Notes: generated by a model from the sequence alone, not told the origin. A stretch of 64,000 nucleotides of DNA from Mesodorylaimus sp. YZB2_4 (GCA_030248295.1 JASANH010000559.1:56419-120418), one strand, 5' to 3'. Numbered from the stretch's first letter, positions 1-11,760 are shown. Numbers and translations: made by a program.

Positions 1-1489
1 ATCGCCGACCATTGGCTTTGCAGACTGGACACGTTGACCATCGGATCCGACTGTCATCGCCACTGGCACTTTCAACTATCGATCTGGGCCAATGACCAAT
101 GGCGTCATATCGATCGAATCGAATCGGGCCTGGATGTACCAGCCGATTCGCCGAAACGCCGAGGTCGTCCGTAATCTTGCCGCCTCAAGAAGAATTGATC
201 GTGCGGCATCGTCCACAAAATCGAATCAAGGAATCCAGGAATCAAATCATACCGGCCGTTCAAAAACGACGTCGTACCCCGGGGAGGGGGATCGCCTAAA
301 AACGATCTTGTACGGCAGGGGAGGGGGTCAGGCCAAATACGGCGTCGTTTATGCACTGGATATTCCAAGGTCATACTGCCGGCTGTACAGACTGCAAGCT
401 GCTGATCGCAACGCCAACCCAAACCCACCCAGACCCGGTGGGTTTTTGGTTGGGTTGGGCGTTATGTCCATGGGAATGGGTTTGGGTTGGGTGGACTAGT
501 AAATTCCCAGGCTGGATTGGGCCAAAAAGCCAAACCCAGATAAACCCAACTTTTTTAAAATCCCGTCAAATCAAGCCTCCCTGTGCAAAACTGTGGAAAA
601 TATTTTTAATGATTCATTCTAATGGTAGAAAAATGAAAATTGCTTGTTCGGGTTTTTGAAATTTGGCTATGAATTTTTAACACTGAAGGTACTGTATGTG
701 GTGACAAAGTTGGGTTGGGTTTTGGGTTAAAAAAATGACGTGGGCCTGGGTTTGAGCTGAATGTGGCCCTCGAGGATGTGGGCTTGGGTCGGCGGGGTGT
801 GGTTTCAGATCCAATGCTGGACCTGGACGCTAACGCTCTGTGGGTTTTTGCCTAGTGTCCTCGAATGGACTTCACAATTTTTGAACGCTTCAGAAAATTT
901 TATCTGAGTAATCTCCAAAAAAACAATTCTAAATGGGAGATCAAAACAAAAAATCCCAAGTACGCTCTTGCTACATTTAAAACAAAAATCGCCAACCGTT
1001 AATTCGACCTTTTAAAAACCAAAGTTGTAGTCTGTTCCGAGGTGCAAAATATAGCCCTGTGAAAAATGTTAGAGGCGCTTGGTCAGCGGCTAAAGTCCGC
1101 TGGATATTTGAACTTTTGTGTAGTATGGAAAAAAATTTCATGAGTATCGGCGCGCTTCACCCCGCCGCTTGCTCATGTTCATATCTCGTACGAATCCGCA
1201 TGTTCCCATCCTCATATCGGTATACATTCCAACAATTTTTTTCGGAATGTTTAGAGACATTTAGTAATTTGATTTCAGTGACAATTTGGTAAAGGTCAAA
1301 TGTGCTGATGGTTTCACAGCTTGACTCTACGCCTTTAGTTCCCGAAGATTGTTTGTCAATTTTTGAAATGCACTTGTCAAAAATCGGATAAGCAGTATAA
1401 AAGCAAACGAATAACTCTATACGATAGAGCACATTTTTCTTTATCAAACTTTAACCTTTTTGTTTTAATAAATTTTTTGGGCTGGAGTC
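1..1489. other. Repeat-rich non-coding left edge
   Basis: I see no convincing gene here. The open frames are short and have no recognisable domain. About 400-800 is dense in GGGTT/AACCC motifs on both strands, which looks like degenerate short tandem repeats. Positions 253-350 hold a copy of a GC-rich repeat with a CGACGTCG palindrome (see separate entry). About 1020-1110 resembles the end of a repeat seen elsewhere by its GAGGCGTCTGGCC-like core. Confidence 0.6.
253..350 (+). repeat. GC-rich MITE-like repeat, copy 1
   Basis: The unit starts GGCCGTTC, runs through AAAACGACGTCGTAC, carries a GGGGAGGGGGTCA block and ends near GGCGTCGTTT. Reverse-complement copies of the same layout occur at 2046-2146, and a longer, more diverged relative lies at 30636-30935. 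The shared terminal CGACGTCGT palindrome and lack of coding potential suggest a small non-autonomous DNA element. I did not identify target duplications. Confidence 0.5.
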
Positions 1490-1907
1490 CGTTTTGCCTC
1501 CAGCTGGCTAGCAGTCAAAGCTGCTAAGCAGGGCTGTGCGGGAACCAGCTGACACACCAGCTTCCCTCTGCGCGTTTCCACTGGGTGCACCTATACACGT
1601 TGACATCCTGGACTGGACACCGACTTTCTTGGCCGATGGCGGGCGGGCTTTATACCTTGCCCGTGTTTAGCAGCCGAGACTGTCTCCTCGTTTGATTTCT
1701 GTCTCTCCACTCGGAGCACCTCCATGTTCCTGGGTGAGTCACCCACAGCCTGGCGAGCAAGGTCAGCGAAGGTTTATGGTTCGCAAACCGGCCTCCATCA
1801 ACGGGGATCGAACCCGGGACGAGTCTAGCCACTCGCTCCCAAGCAATACGGAGAATCAAATGCCAAGCCGCGCTGCACCAACGCGGCTGCTTCCTATAAC
1901 AAACTGA
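1490..1907 (-). mobile_element. tRNA-derived SINE, copy 1 (reverse orientation)
   Basis: Read on the minus strand, the element opens with a tRNA-like head containing the Pol III B box GGTTCGATCC, near GTCCCGGGTTCGATCCCC. A body of about 300 bp follows, then an A-rich tail (seen as T-rich sequence around 1450-1490). The same head-body-tail order recurs at 52421-52824 and 47515-47985, and in two pieces at 34431-34536 and 40669-41075. Shared body blocks include GTGAGTCACCC, AGTCTCGGCTG and GGTGTCCAGTC. The edges are approximate. Confidence 0.75.
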
Positions 1908-3445
1908 GTCTGGCCAATGCACATTATTATAACCAAAACTATCATGAATGAATAACCCAAAATTGGCGGACCTGTGTTCATCTGACCGTAATTAGGCTCT
2001 AGCAGGAGAGTTCGAAAGGGAGGAAAAACTCTACAATACCCAGTGCAAAAACGACGTCGTTTTGTCTTTGACCCCCCTCCCCCCTAGTGTCGTTCTGGTG
2101 CTGACCCCTCCCCCCCTGGCGTACGACGTCGTTTTGGAACGGCCCCTAATTTCACTGCATTGATAGAACGTGTAAAGCATAATAAAATACAAAGCAAAAT
2201 TAAAGAATAGAAGAGTAAAGTAAATAAAAATGTGAAATAATGGGTAACAAAAGTGACTATAAATGACATTCTGTGTTTTTCAACATCAATCAAAATAAAT
2301 TATTGCGACGCTTCGAACCCTTCGACGTCTGGTTATGCTTTAATTTTGATCTAAATTAAGCACAAATCTGATAAAAGCTTTTCAAGCCTTCGAAAAGGTG
2401 AGTGCACCTAGGTATCTTGTTCCAAGGGAACTACTTGCTTGCCTCAGATCATACATAGACTGCACAGTTTTCGAAACTATTTCCTGCTTTAAACAAGACC
2501 CGATTCACGTCTTCCAGCGATGGAGATAGGCACTAGTATTCTACAGAGCACCGCGCGATATCGAAAACTCGCGCGTCCCACCTCGCCCCGTCAGCATTGT
2601 CCGCGTGGTGGCGCTCCAGATGCTCCAGAAACACTAGTATAGTATATGTTGAGGAACTTCGTCGTCAAAACCTGAAGAATTCATCTTTTTGCACAGCGCA
2701 CAGTCTTAACTTTTCACTCGTTCGTCGAAATTCCTCCTTCGTCTCGCAAGGCGCGCCTCCGTGCGCACACTACAGTAATTCGGGGTGCATTAGCGCTAAA
2801 CATACTGAACCTGCTTTTGCATTTTGTTGTTTGCGGTGATCGGGATTTAAAATTGTAGGACGACTTTTTTCGCGAATGGCTGGTCCGAAACGGCTGAATT
2901 GTTTTTTTATTTATCATGTCTTGATAAGTAGTTTTCGCAGTATTGCTCCCTCTGAGCGTGTCTGTGGCCCTTTAATAGAATCCTGAATTGAGATTGAGAA
3001 AAGCGGCGTATTAGATAATAAAAAATAAACAAGTTGTCGCCGCAATTACACAGCTGCTAATTGCCAGCAGTTTGCAAAACCCCATCCTCAATGCGGGTAA
3101 ATTATGCAGTACGTCTACGCTACAGTATGTATTAGTATTGACAATCCGCTGCCCTATCTTCATGAGAGTGTCAACCCCTATATCTTTACTTATACCTAGC
3201 CGACTGAGAAATGATCTTATAAAATACTGAGAGCGCCCTTTATCCCGAGTATATACAGCAAGGTCACGGGATCATTCGCAATATCTTGATAGAAATCGCG
3301 ACATCGTAAAGTATGCTGATGAGGCGAGCTCATACTGTACAGTACGTCGGATCTTTCAGAATCCGTAGGCAGAAGCCTTTGCGACAAAGCAGATTGCTTT
3401 CGTGAGTGACCATTGTGGCAATACTGGGAAACGAGCTCATAAAAA
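1908..3445. other. Intergenic stretch with small repeats
   Basis: No gene is supported. It holds copy 2 of the CGACGTCGT repeat at 2046-2146 and, at about 2582-2630, a block built on GCATTGTCCGCGTGGTGGCG that recurs almost identically at about 28814-28866. The open frames there are short and have no recognisable fold. The last few hundred bases presumably contain the promoter of the PP2C-like gene starting at 3446, but I see no decisive motif. Confidence 0.5.
2046..2146 (-). repeat. GC-rich MITE-like repeat, copy 2
   Basis: Reverse-complement relative of the repeat at 253-350. It is flanked by AAAACGACGTCGTTTT on one side and GTACGACGTCGTTTT on the other, with two CCCCTCCCCCC blocks between. 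The terminal motif is itself palindromic. Confidence 0.5.
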
Positions 3446-6292
3446 ATGCAGCGCGACGCTTCCGAGACTAGTGTCAAAATCATGAATAAAGCTTCTCGGC
3501 ATTGGATCAAACAGAAATTGAGAGCTGCTCGATGTTGGATTGCTGAATCTTGGATTGTCAAAAATTGGGATTTCCTTATGATCATAATAGCAACTAAATT
3601 CATCCTTTGGCTCATTCAAGCGCATCATCAAGCAACTAATCCGCCAAAACCAAGTATTTCGAATGAAGAAAGTTTTTCAATGTATTCGAATGAAGTACTG
3701 AAAGGAGGTGGGTCGCAATGTTTTTTGGCTTCGAAGCAGGAACAATAAAGCTTTTCTTTTTCAGTTATAAAGAATGAATCAAACTGGGCGTTCGGCAGCA
3801 GCAAGTTCGCCTCTGCTAGCATGGTTGCTGGGCAAATGAAAAGGTTCGACCGATTTGCTTATATCGAGAACGGACGACGTGGACACCCAAGGCACATTGT
3901 GCTATTTGCATTTTTCAATGGCTTTGTTTGCCCGGTATGGATATGAAATTTTCTAAAGAATAGATAGCGGCCATCCATTGAGGACAACAGGTTACCCCGG
4001 GGCGAGGGTGACAGAAAAGTTGGCTCAAGTGGATGGGGTGGGGGAAGCTAGCGTCCGCAGGAGGTCCACTTTAATTATCTAAATTATCAAAAAGGAAATA
4101 TGAGACATAAAATAACTAGTATTCAAATAATCAAATGATCATTGAACTCGATGATTTAAATATTGGTTTTATCGAACTGCGATGTAGGAGAAAGGAGAAT
4201 CGAAAGGAGCAGCCTAATTAGATATCTCTTATGGACATTTCAGTTTTTCGAAACAGTTTTCATGGACCAATTTGTTGCGGCGGATCGATCGATGTCAGAA
4301 GGTTTTTCCAGAGTGAGCATTTGCAATTGGGGTCTGCTATAGCGGGCGTCCACTTTTAGGGGAGCAAGGAAAAAATGACAGGTGATGGGGTGTCAAAGAA
4401 CTCAATTTTTGGGAGTATGTCTAGTTAGAATGACCAAAAAGGCATGCTAGCGTTCATGCGAAATTCGAATTGTGGTCGCATATAGATTCAGGGTCCCCGT
4501 CCAAGTAAAAAAGCAGCGTCTTGCATATTTTTGTCACTTTTTTTCCCTATGGAATACTAGCAATAAGAAACCGAATGTGAGTCAAACCACGGCCATTTCC
4601 CACACGAGTGTCGCGCAATTCGTACTGAACTACATATTTGTAAACCTACTCGGTTGGGTTCACTGGAACGTCCTACCTCGAAGGTACGCAACTCGCCTTT
4701 TCTCTTTCTTTATTCACAAGAGCAAGAGGAGAGAGACCGTCCAAGGAGACAACCCGAATCGCCAACCCCAATCCACGTGCGGACCTGTCCTTATATAGAC
4801 AGTCGCTCTAGACACGAACACACTAATTATCTGAGCCGTTCCTACCAAGTAAACACAATGAAGGATATCCAGACCACTAATTACAGCACGACACATTCAC
4901 TCCTATCTTCTTCCGTCCGTCCTGGCGCCAGTCGCCTGCTGGGACAGGCGAGGTCCACATTCTAATTACAACAAACTCCATATCTACGCCATTCGTGTAC
5001 AAGTCGGGTCACCGAAGGATATTGGTACATGCATTGTACTAATCAATCCTAGCTCAAACAAAATGTCAATCCTGTCGATTCAGACCATTCCTTATCTATA
5101 TAAGCTCATAAAAGGATATCCTACACTGTACAATATTTCATACAGGATACTATGCATCTCTTCATATTCGGAAAAGGAAAAGTTAGGGGAAAGTTTTTAG
5201 GTTTTAGTTTGCGTAATGATCGAGACGACCACACTGAGTAAACCAGCATGGCTAGCATGGATTTCCTTAGTACCATTTCGTTTCAGTCGTCTTCACGCTC
5301 CAGAAACGTAGGAGACCCATGTCGCACGTCCTACGCAACAATTCTTTGCGCTTTTCTTCTCATGATCTTCGCATCATATTTCACGGGGCCCTAATTTTTA
5401 ATGTTTTTGACGTTTTAGGATGTCGCTGATGCTGCAGAGAAAGAATTTATGCCGAACTTTGTCCAACTTATTGAAGATTGTTTGCCCAAGACGACCGAAA
5501 CGCTTGACAAAGTAATAATTTTTCAATAGTCTTCGCTGAAATATGTGGGGATGGTTGGAAACTATTGATTCGAAAAGCTACGAGCCTTTTTATTAGTCAT
5601 GAAATATATCCCCAGATCATTTCACATTTGTTTTATACTGTTTTATGTTGATATGCCGCATTTTATAGATTTTCGAGCATGCATTAGGTCAACTCACGGC
5701 AAAGTTGCGAAAAAATTTACCTCCAAACAGTATTTGCGGATCGACGGCGTTGGTTGGCGTGCATTACAAATCGAACACTACCTTATTCTCAATTGGCGAC
5801 ACTCGCGCTATTTTGACTTTTGGAAACGAGATTGGCGTTAACATCGACAAAAGAGCTGCAGAAGTAAGTTTTTCTGAAACAACTTTTCATTTTCCTATCG
5901 TAAAATTACTTTAGGGATTTCATCCGCTTTACCAAACCCACGATCCACTCAGTTGCCTCAATGGATTTTACCGTATCGGCAAAATGCGTACTTTCAGTGC
6001 CTTAGGAGTGCCTCTTTGTCAAAAGTACGAGTCGATAAATTCGCACGGGCGTCGTGTGGTGTTTCCTTTATGCACTGTTGCGCGCAATGACGAATGCGTT
6101 ACCGAACTTGCTGATTTGGTGATTGTAGGAACTAGCGAGTTTTGGGACTCAATGAGCTACAAAGAAGTCGTGCGTATTGCTAAACAATACATAAACAAGA
6201 AACCCTTTTATGCAGCCAAAGAATTGGTGAACGCGGCTTACCGAAAAAATGCTGGTGACCACATTGCTGTCATGATTATCAAGTTGAATTAA
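3446..6292 (+). CDS. Membrane-anchored PP2C-like pseudophosphatase A (six exons)
   Basis: I join exons 3446-3707, 3765-3934, 4244-4312, 5419-5511, 5669-5863 and 5915-6292; all junctions are GT-AG, the frame stays open and the product is 388 residues. Residues about 41-59 form one transmembrane segment. The rest follows the PP2C fold in order: WAFG near the first strand, VLFAFFNG in place of the usual FDGHGG, then ICGSTALVGVH and IGDTRAI (the PP2C GSTA and GDSRA motifs), LVIVGTSEFWD in place of ASDGLWD, and a final GDHIAV where PP2C has DNITV. Active PP2C enzymes bind two metals through Asp/Glu in these motifs. Here the DG of DGHGG is NG and the DG of SDG is SE, so catalysis is unlikely. Paralogues lie at 15906-18445 and 31946-33973. 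The start is the first ATG of a frame whose first intron phase matches both paralogues. A binding or regulatory role at a membrane is inference. Confidence 0.82.
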
Positions 6293-7152
6293 AATACCCG
6301 TATTTATACTGTATGTATGCTGGAGTTGCAGTAATCTACATTAGGCAGCGTGTGTCTACCTATATGGTCTTTTAAATTTTTTTCTTTCGGAGAAATATAG
6401 CTGTTTTTGTGAGAAACATTTAAACCAAGAATAGATTTTGTTTTTGTGCTAATCTAGCTTCTGAAGATTCAAGTTTTGTGATGAGGTCTTCGCCACTACA
6501 ACAGTTTATTAAATGCAGCTATTACAGAGCTGATGAAAGAATTATACCAAGCATGAGCAAGGGTGCCGAATTAATTCTTCCTCCACGCTTGCATCTATTT
6601 GATTATAAACAACTGCCCTGGTGTTTCATAGCCAGTGTTGATGTCAGCTCCAAGTGCATTGATGTTGCTCACGAAAAACTCCAGCGTGTAGAAGTCTTCA
6701 GATGATGAGCCTGTGTGCTTTAGGCCATTCTTATCGATAACTGTCTTTCCTGATGTCACGAAAATTCGCCTAAAGTGATCCAACTTACGGCATTCGTTTC
6801 AATCCTTTCCAAGTGCTGGACTTCTCCAATCGTCTTTGTAAACATTTTATCCGCAATCGAAGCACTTAACTTCTTTCCGAAACCGTCGTGGTTTCAGAAG
6901 ATGCAGAAGATGTTTTTTACTTAGGCTTCCCTTCTTTCTGTGCGAATGACTGATCATTCCCTCCTTGCTACTATTGCCCATCTCCTGAAGGCGTTTGCGA
7001 TGCAGCGAGGCGCTTTCCATATTGAGCAAAGTTGCACTTTCCAGCAGTAACCTTCAAAGCGGCTGCGGCGGAGGTATTGGTTTTCTTGTTCCTTTGGAAA
7101 TAGACGTCTCAATTTCAACATGAAAGCCTAAAGCTGACAAAAACCTGGTTCG
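6293..7152. other. Non-coding gap
   Basis: Between the PP2C-like gene and the gag relic I see no domain-bearing frame, tRNA or terminal repeat. The short open frames here are chance. It may include the decayed 5' end of the retroelement whose gag starts at 7153, but I could not find a long terminal repeat. Confidence 0.45.
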
Positions 7153-9340
7153 ATGAATCCCGACCAGCTGCGAGAACTCCTTGATGGTGTGGTACAACCA
7201 ACGATCGATGGCGTACGAGCGATCCTACCACAGCCACCACGTCTCGCTATAGCAGCAGCGGCTGACGAATCGTCAATGAAAGGCTCATCGCTGGTTTCAA
7301 GACTGAGCAGGTTTACAGGCCGTGATGACAATGAAACTTTCGATTCTTGGTTGAAAAAGTTTTCCCGCTTGTCAAAATTCGAGAAGTGGAACAATGATTG
7401 GCAAAAAGATGCGCTGGCATTATTTTTGGATGATTTAGCTCTCCTGGAATATGAGACATTAGCGGAAGAGGGAATGAAATTATTTAAAACACTGGTCGAG
7501 GCGCTGCAAGAGCGTCTTACGCCGGCTCGCCACAAAGATATTGCGGCTTCCAAATTACATTCAAGGAAGCAAGGGCGCAACGAATCGGTGTCGGTGTATG
7601 CCGCCCACATCAGCAAGCTAGCGGCAATCGCTTATGCCAGTCTGGAAGCCCCTGGAGCGCGACAAAATTATGTTGCAGATTTTCTTCAATGGTCTGCCTC
7701 CAGCATTGCATCGATTTACAATGGTGTCCAGACAGTTTCTAAGAGGCGGTCCAGGAGGCGAGGACGCAAGAAGCTTACGATCGTGCTTCAAGAGAAGAAC
7801 TTACTGCCACATTGACACAGTTATTTCAACCGACAACCGAGTCACGCGATCGGCCCTCACCACCCTTATTTGGGCCTCGCCAACGGCAGTCCCAGCCCAG
7901 GCAGGTTGGACAAATGGCGGTAGGTGGCCGAAATGGGCAACGCACGCAAAGTCTACAATGGGCAACGGATGGTCGTCCAATATGTTCGCTGTGTAACCAA
8001 ACAGGCAACAATCGACGAACAGCCGTCAACTGGGTATCAACTCACGCAGGCGCCAGTAGAGACAGGGTTGCCAGATGTGAAGGTTTCCCGTCATTTTTGA
8101 CGGGATTTTGGCCTAGCGGAGGTTTTTGTGGAGGGGACTGGTCAGTGGAGGTTTCGGTGAAGGTTTTTGCCATTTTGTGGAGGTATGAGGGGATTTTCTT
8201 AAACACCTTCTACTTTAGGCAAAAAAAGCACCAAATCGATCCGCTGCCCGTTATCGGTCCAAATTTTTTTTGCAAGTGCACGGCTTTCTCCCTGAATTCA
8301 AACTTTTTTCTTTGTATACACAGCATTACTATAAAGGGGACGAATCAATATATCCATACTCTATTGGTGATATTACTAGTAAGAATCAGGTGACTTAATT
8401 TTTTTAAAACTACACGCTTTTGTGCCTGAATGACCTTACGAATCTATTGCGTGGCTACAACAAGCCAATTTTTCTGTATGACAAAAATAGCAGTGGGGAA
8501 AAAACGGATCCTATAAGAGGATCCAGCTCATAAGACGAGCATGGCCCAGAAAAAATGCTAAAAAATTCGGGCCTTGCAATTGTCTCCTCCAGATGCATTT
8601 TAATAATGCATGCAGCATATGCATATTGTAGCATCTGCACACCAAGGAGCATCTCTGGTGAAATTATCATTTGAGGTTTGTTTTTCCTTTTTCAAGTATA
8701 AGCCCAAGTTTTTTGCGAAGAAATCTGAGTTTTCGCTTCCGGCGGGATCTCACGAATGATGGGACCTAGGAGAACTTTAAAAAGAAAAATCGATAGCTCA
8801 TCATCTCGGGATCATTGTGATATTTCTTGGATCATTCCAGGACCAAGGGTCGGGGAGATATGGGCATATCGCCGAAGCAACAAGTTTTTATGTGTGTGTT
8901 GAAGAAGCTCGAGGTACTACTAATCTTGCTTATGAGCCATTAGATTTTATCGAAGAAATGTTGCAGCTTGCAAGGCGCCGTTCAGTGAAAGCTTGATGCT
9001 CCCTTTGTCTGGCCTCGCTGTGATTCCAGCTCGTTGATACCTCAATCGTTTTTTTATGTGAGGGAATTATTGACGGCTTTTGGATAAGTGATGAAGGTTT
9101 TGTGAAGGTTTTCAGGGTCACTTGCGACGGGATTCACTTTTAGCGTCTGGCAACCCTGAGTAGAGACCAGAGGAACCAGGACGCTGGAAGGAACCGTCAC
9201 CAGCAACCGCGCTTTTCAGCAGCGACGATGGAGCAAGGACAAGAGCAAAATACTGAGATTCACGAATTGAGTCTGGACACGAGTCAGTTGGGGTTCGTAA
9301 GGGAGACAATAGGTTTGTGCCTTTTATTTCAGCAATGATT
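7153..9340 (+). pseudogene. Retroelement gag relic, frameshifted and split by a DNA transposon
   Basis: The frame from 7153 shows a Ty3/gypsy-like capsid: residues about 55-150 carry the helical pattern ETFDSWLKKFSRLSKF and LFKTLVEALQERLTPA. The reading frame changes near 7680 and again near 7740; further on, about 7960-8020, a degenerate zinc knuckle (CSLC...) lacks its histidine. The sequence is then cut by the element at 8063-9158 and resumes at 9167-9340 in an acidic, Gln-rich tail. No reverse transcriptase, RNase H or integrase follows, so pol has been lost. It is an old broken copy, not a gene. Which gypsy lineage it belongs to is unclear. Confidence 0.7.
8063..9158. mobile_element. Non-autonomous hAT-like DNA transposon, 1096 bp
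   Basis: The ends are CAGGGTTGCCAGA at 8063 and its inverted match TCTGGCAACCCTG ending at 9158. Both are flanked by the same 8-bp sequence AGTAGAGA (8055-8062 and 9159-9166), a perfect target-site duplication. An 8-bp duplication and CAGGG termini are typical of hAT elements. Inside I see no transposase frame; near the left end is a short palindrome around CCCGTCATTTTTGACGGG. It interrupts the gag relic, whose frame resumes after the right-hand duplication, so it is younger than that relic. Confidence 0.88.
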
Positions 9341-10829
9341 GCATGCATGTTCTTTTTGGGCGTAGCAGATGCACAGACATCGCCGCCGCGATTGCCGCCG
9401 CAGACCGTTACGCGTTACAGTTTTTGCCAGAAAACTTTGGGCGGCACATATTGGTCTTTTTCTAAGGAAGTACTTTATGATTCCCCACTAGGAGGAGACG
9501 TTACCCCAATCGCAGTGGAGATCTGGGTTCCTAAAAGGGCCGCAGTCCAGGTAGAGGGACACAGGTGCACGATTAGCGTTGTTACAGTTAACTGAAACTG
9601 AAACTGAATCTCCTCGCCAAAACTGAATTTAACTGTAACTGAATCTTTTTAGAATCAGTTAAATTCAGATTTCGAGTTACTACTCTTTTGAAAATTAATA
9701 ATCTGTTTGCGGATTTTCGTGCAGATCTCAAAGAGAAACGAAACGCAGCTAGACGAATTGCTGGTTCGAATCATCTTAATCGCGAGTTGGAGGTGTATTC
9801 TGTTATTCTTGAAACGCTGGTTATCTTTAAAAAAATCGATCCATTCGAATTTATGTCCAAATGTAGAGAGAAGTTGCAAAATCTTCACGAATATTGTAGT
9901 GCTTCATCATTTCCCGCAGGCTAGCGCCGAGTTAAAGAGTTATAAGCTAGGCGAGGTCCATGTTGAAAAGCAGTCGGTACAGTATCATAAAATAAAAGTA
10001 ACTACAGTTTATGAAAAAGGGTTTCTTCGGTTTCAATCATTTTATTACAAACATTTTAAAGTTACATCTTCTTGATCTTAGAAAGCTTTACCAACCAGTA
10101 AGTTGAACTTGACATGCTTACTTCATGTTATCGTCAGCAGCTGTCAGCTCCTAAAATCTTGCGGGTTTCTTGAGTTCGTGTGTTGCGAGGCGACAGAAAG
10201 TTGGCAAAGACTCGCAGGGCTCTTCTGAACCCGCTGTTATGGGCCTTAGTTCCGTCTTCCAGGCTTCTGGTTCTGAATTTTTTTTGCACAGAAGACCCGA
10301 CGAAGCGAGAATGTTTCCAAAAATTTGCAGGACTTCGGCCGCTGACCTCTGCTGAGTAGTTGGCCTGACGAGCTAAATATTTTGCGCAGAGCTTTCTTTT
10401 GGACCAAAAGAAATTACAATCATGAGCTATGGCGTTAGAATTAGAACGGTTACAAGGTTCAGGTACTTGGTCTGTCTGCGGATTTGTTGGTGGGTGGACT
10501 GTCGAGACATGGTCGTGCATCGCTGTGCTCGTAAAGGACCCTCTAGTGTTGACTTTGGTCTTTACTGCGCCTTGTGAGCTGTTTAAAGTCTGAAATGCGG
10601 AAGAGTAGTTATTTGAATTCAGAAAAGTGGAAATTGTTCTCGTCAAGTGTTCACATCTTAATGCGAAATGCTTTTAGGAAAAACTAAATCATTTAGTTAA
10701 ATTCAGTTAACTGAATCTTTTGAGATCCAGTTAACTCAACTAAAACTGAAACTGAATCTTTTTTTCAAAACTGTATCAACGCTATGCACGATACGCAAAC
10801 GGGAAGTTAGCGCGCACATGATTTTATTT
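9317..10829 (+). pseudogene. Possible env-like start of the same relic, split by a second transposon
   Basis: Just after the gag tail the sequence TTTTATTTCAG looks like a splice acceptor, followed within 5 bases by an ATG and a hydrophobic leader (IACMFFLGVADA), then a Cys-containing ectodomain-like stretch to 9573. The frame is interrupted by the element at 9574-10784 and continues for a short way until the G-run at 10830. In errantiviruses a spliced env follows pol, so an env remnant is one reading; a captured cellular secreted protein is another. I recognise no diagnostic motif such as a furin site or fusion peptide. Confidence in the env assignment is low. Confidence 0.3.
9574..10784. 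mobile_element. Non-autonomous DNA transposon with 8-bp duplication, 1211 bp
   Basis: The ends match as inverted repeats: TAGCGTTGTTACAGTT at 9574 and, inverted from 10784, TAGCGTTGATACAGTT. The flanking 8 bp TGCACGAT is present at 9566-9573 and 10785-10792. Next to each end are several ACTGAA/AACTGA motifs that act as subterminal repeats. An 8-bp duplication fits hAT-like or P-like integration, but the TAGCG terminus is not the classic hAT CAGGG, so the superfamily is open. Inside, 10330-10410 resembles one end of the MITE seen at 41241-41546. No transposase is visible. It is inserted in the env-like part of the older retroelement relic. Confidence 0.83.
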
Positions 10830-10853
10830 GGGGGGGGGGGGGGGGGGGGGGGG
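10830..10853. repeat. Homopolymer G tract (24 G)
   Basis: An uninterrupted run of G. Similar runs occur on either strand at about 14251-14272 (C), 16870-16882 (G) and 46599-46628 (C). The length may be uncertain because of sequencing error. Confidence 0.7.
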
Positions 10854-11106
10854 AATGGGTTAGTGTCAGATAGGGCGTCCGCGCAGGCGGTTTTGCCGCA
10901 AGAGTGCGAGCTAGCGAAAGCTCACAAGGGAAGATCGCCAAACGTAGTCGAACTTTGAGAAACGAAAAATTGTAATATGGTCCTAGGTGCAAAGAAAACT
11001 CTTTGCAAAATATCAGAGGCGTCTGGCCAACTGGTGTCAGTAGTGGTCAGCGTCCAAAGTCCTGAATTCTTGTGTGTTAACGAAGCTGAGCGTTGAGAAA
11101 AACCAC

Positions 11107-11570
11107 GGCCTCACTACTACTGTTATATGGCCTAGCAACCCAAATTTTTCGTGCGAAATGCTGCTAAGCAAAAAATGTGTGCGCGACCAAATGGGGCCAG
11201 CGAGGACCATTCCAAGCGACACGGAGAAAAATTGTGAGCGACGATAAATATTTAGAGAAGTTCGATGCAGAAAAGCGAGTAAATTATCGATAATTTTATT
11301 AGCTTTTTGATTGAGTAAAGTAAAGTAAGTATATGGAGATTTTTACGGATATGGATACGATCATTGCACGCAACTTTACTCTCTTTACGCAATTTACTCG
11401 CTTTTCTGCATCGAACTTCTCTAAATATTTATCGTCGCTCACAATTTTTCTCCGTGTCGCTTGGAATGGTCCTCGCTGGCCCCATTTGGTCGCGCACACA
11501 TTTTTTGCTTAGCAGCATTTCGCACGAAAAAATTTGGGTTGCTAGGCCATATAACAGTAGTAGTGAGGCC
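11107..11570. repeat. Long inverted repeat (about 180-bp arms, 105-bp spacer)
   Basis: The left arm 11107-11285 and the right arm 11391-11570 are near-perfect reverse complements, differing by a one-base indel in an A-run. The outer edges are GGCCTCACTACTACTG and its complement; the inner edges are GATGCAGAAAAGCGAGTAAATT and its complement. Mirror-image open frames on both arms are a by-product. Transcription through it would give a stable hairpin of about 180 bp. Just outside, 10985-11055 resembles the left end of the MITE at 41241-41546. Confidence 0.85.
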
Positions 11571-11760
11571 ATGAGAAAAACATGCAGAGTTCGTCCTAGA
11601 GGCCGACCGCGCACACTTTGCACAGACACTCAAAACTGCTTATGACAAGGTGTAAATGAGCCCGCTGGAAATTTATAACATTGCGGTACAGAAGATGCAG
11701 TCTCCTTCTGATTCATAGGTCCAACTCCTTGGGTGGGGCAAATTTGCGCATAACATCCCG
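11571..11760 (+). repeat. Dispersed repeat shared with 32880-33040 (opposite orientation)
   Basis: The block GGCCGACCGCGCACACTTTG, then CTCAAAACTGCTTATGACAA and AGCCCGCTGGAAA, then GGTCCAACTCCTTGGGT, recurs in the same order, reverse complemented, at about 32880-33040 within an intron of the third PP2C-like gene. It has no coding potential and is probably a MITE end. Confidence 0.65.

Noticed and set aside
10134-10646. 170-residue minus frame inside the 9574-10784 element as transposase
   Set aside because: No transposase motif, no DDE/hAT pattern, and part of it overlaps a MITE end.
11037-11645. Two copies of a short protein frame on opposite strands
   Set aside because: They are mirror images created by the inverted repeat.
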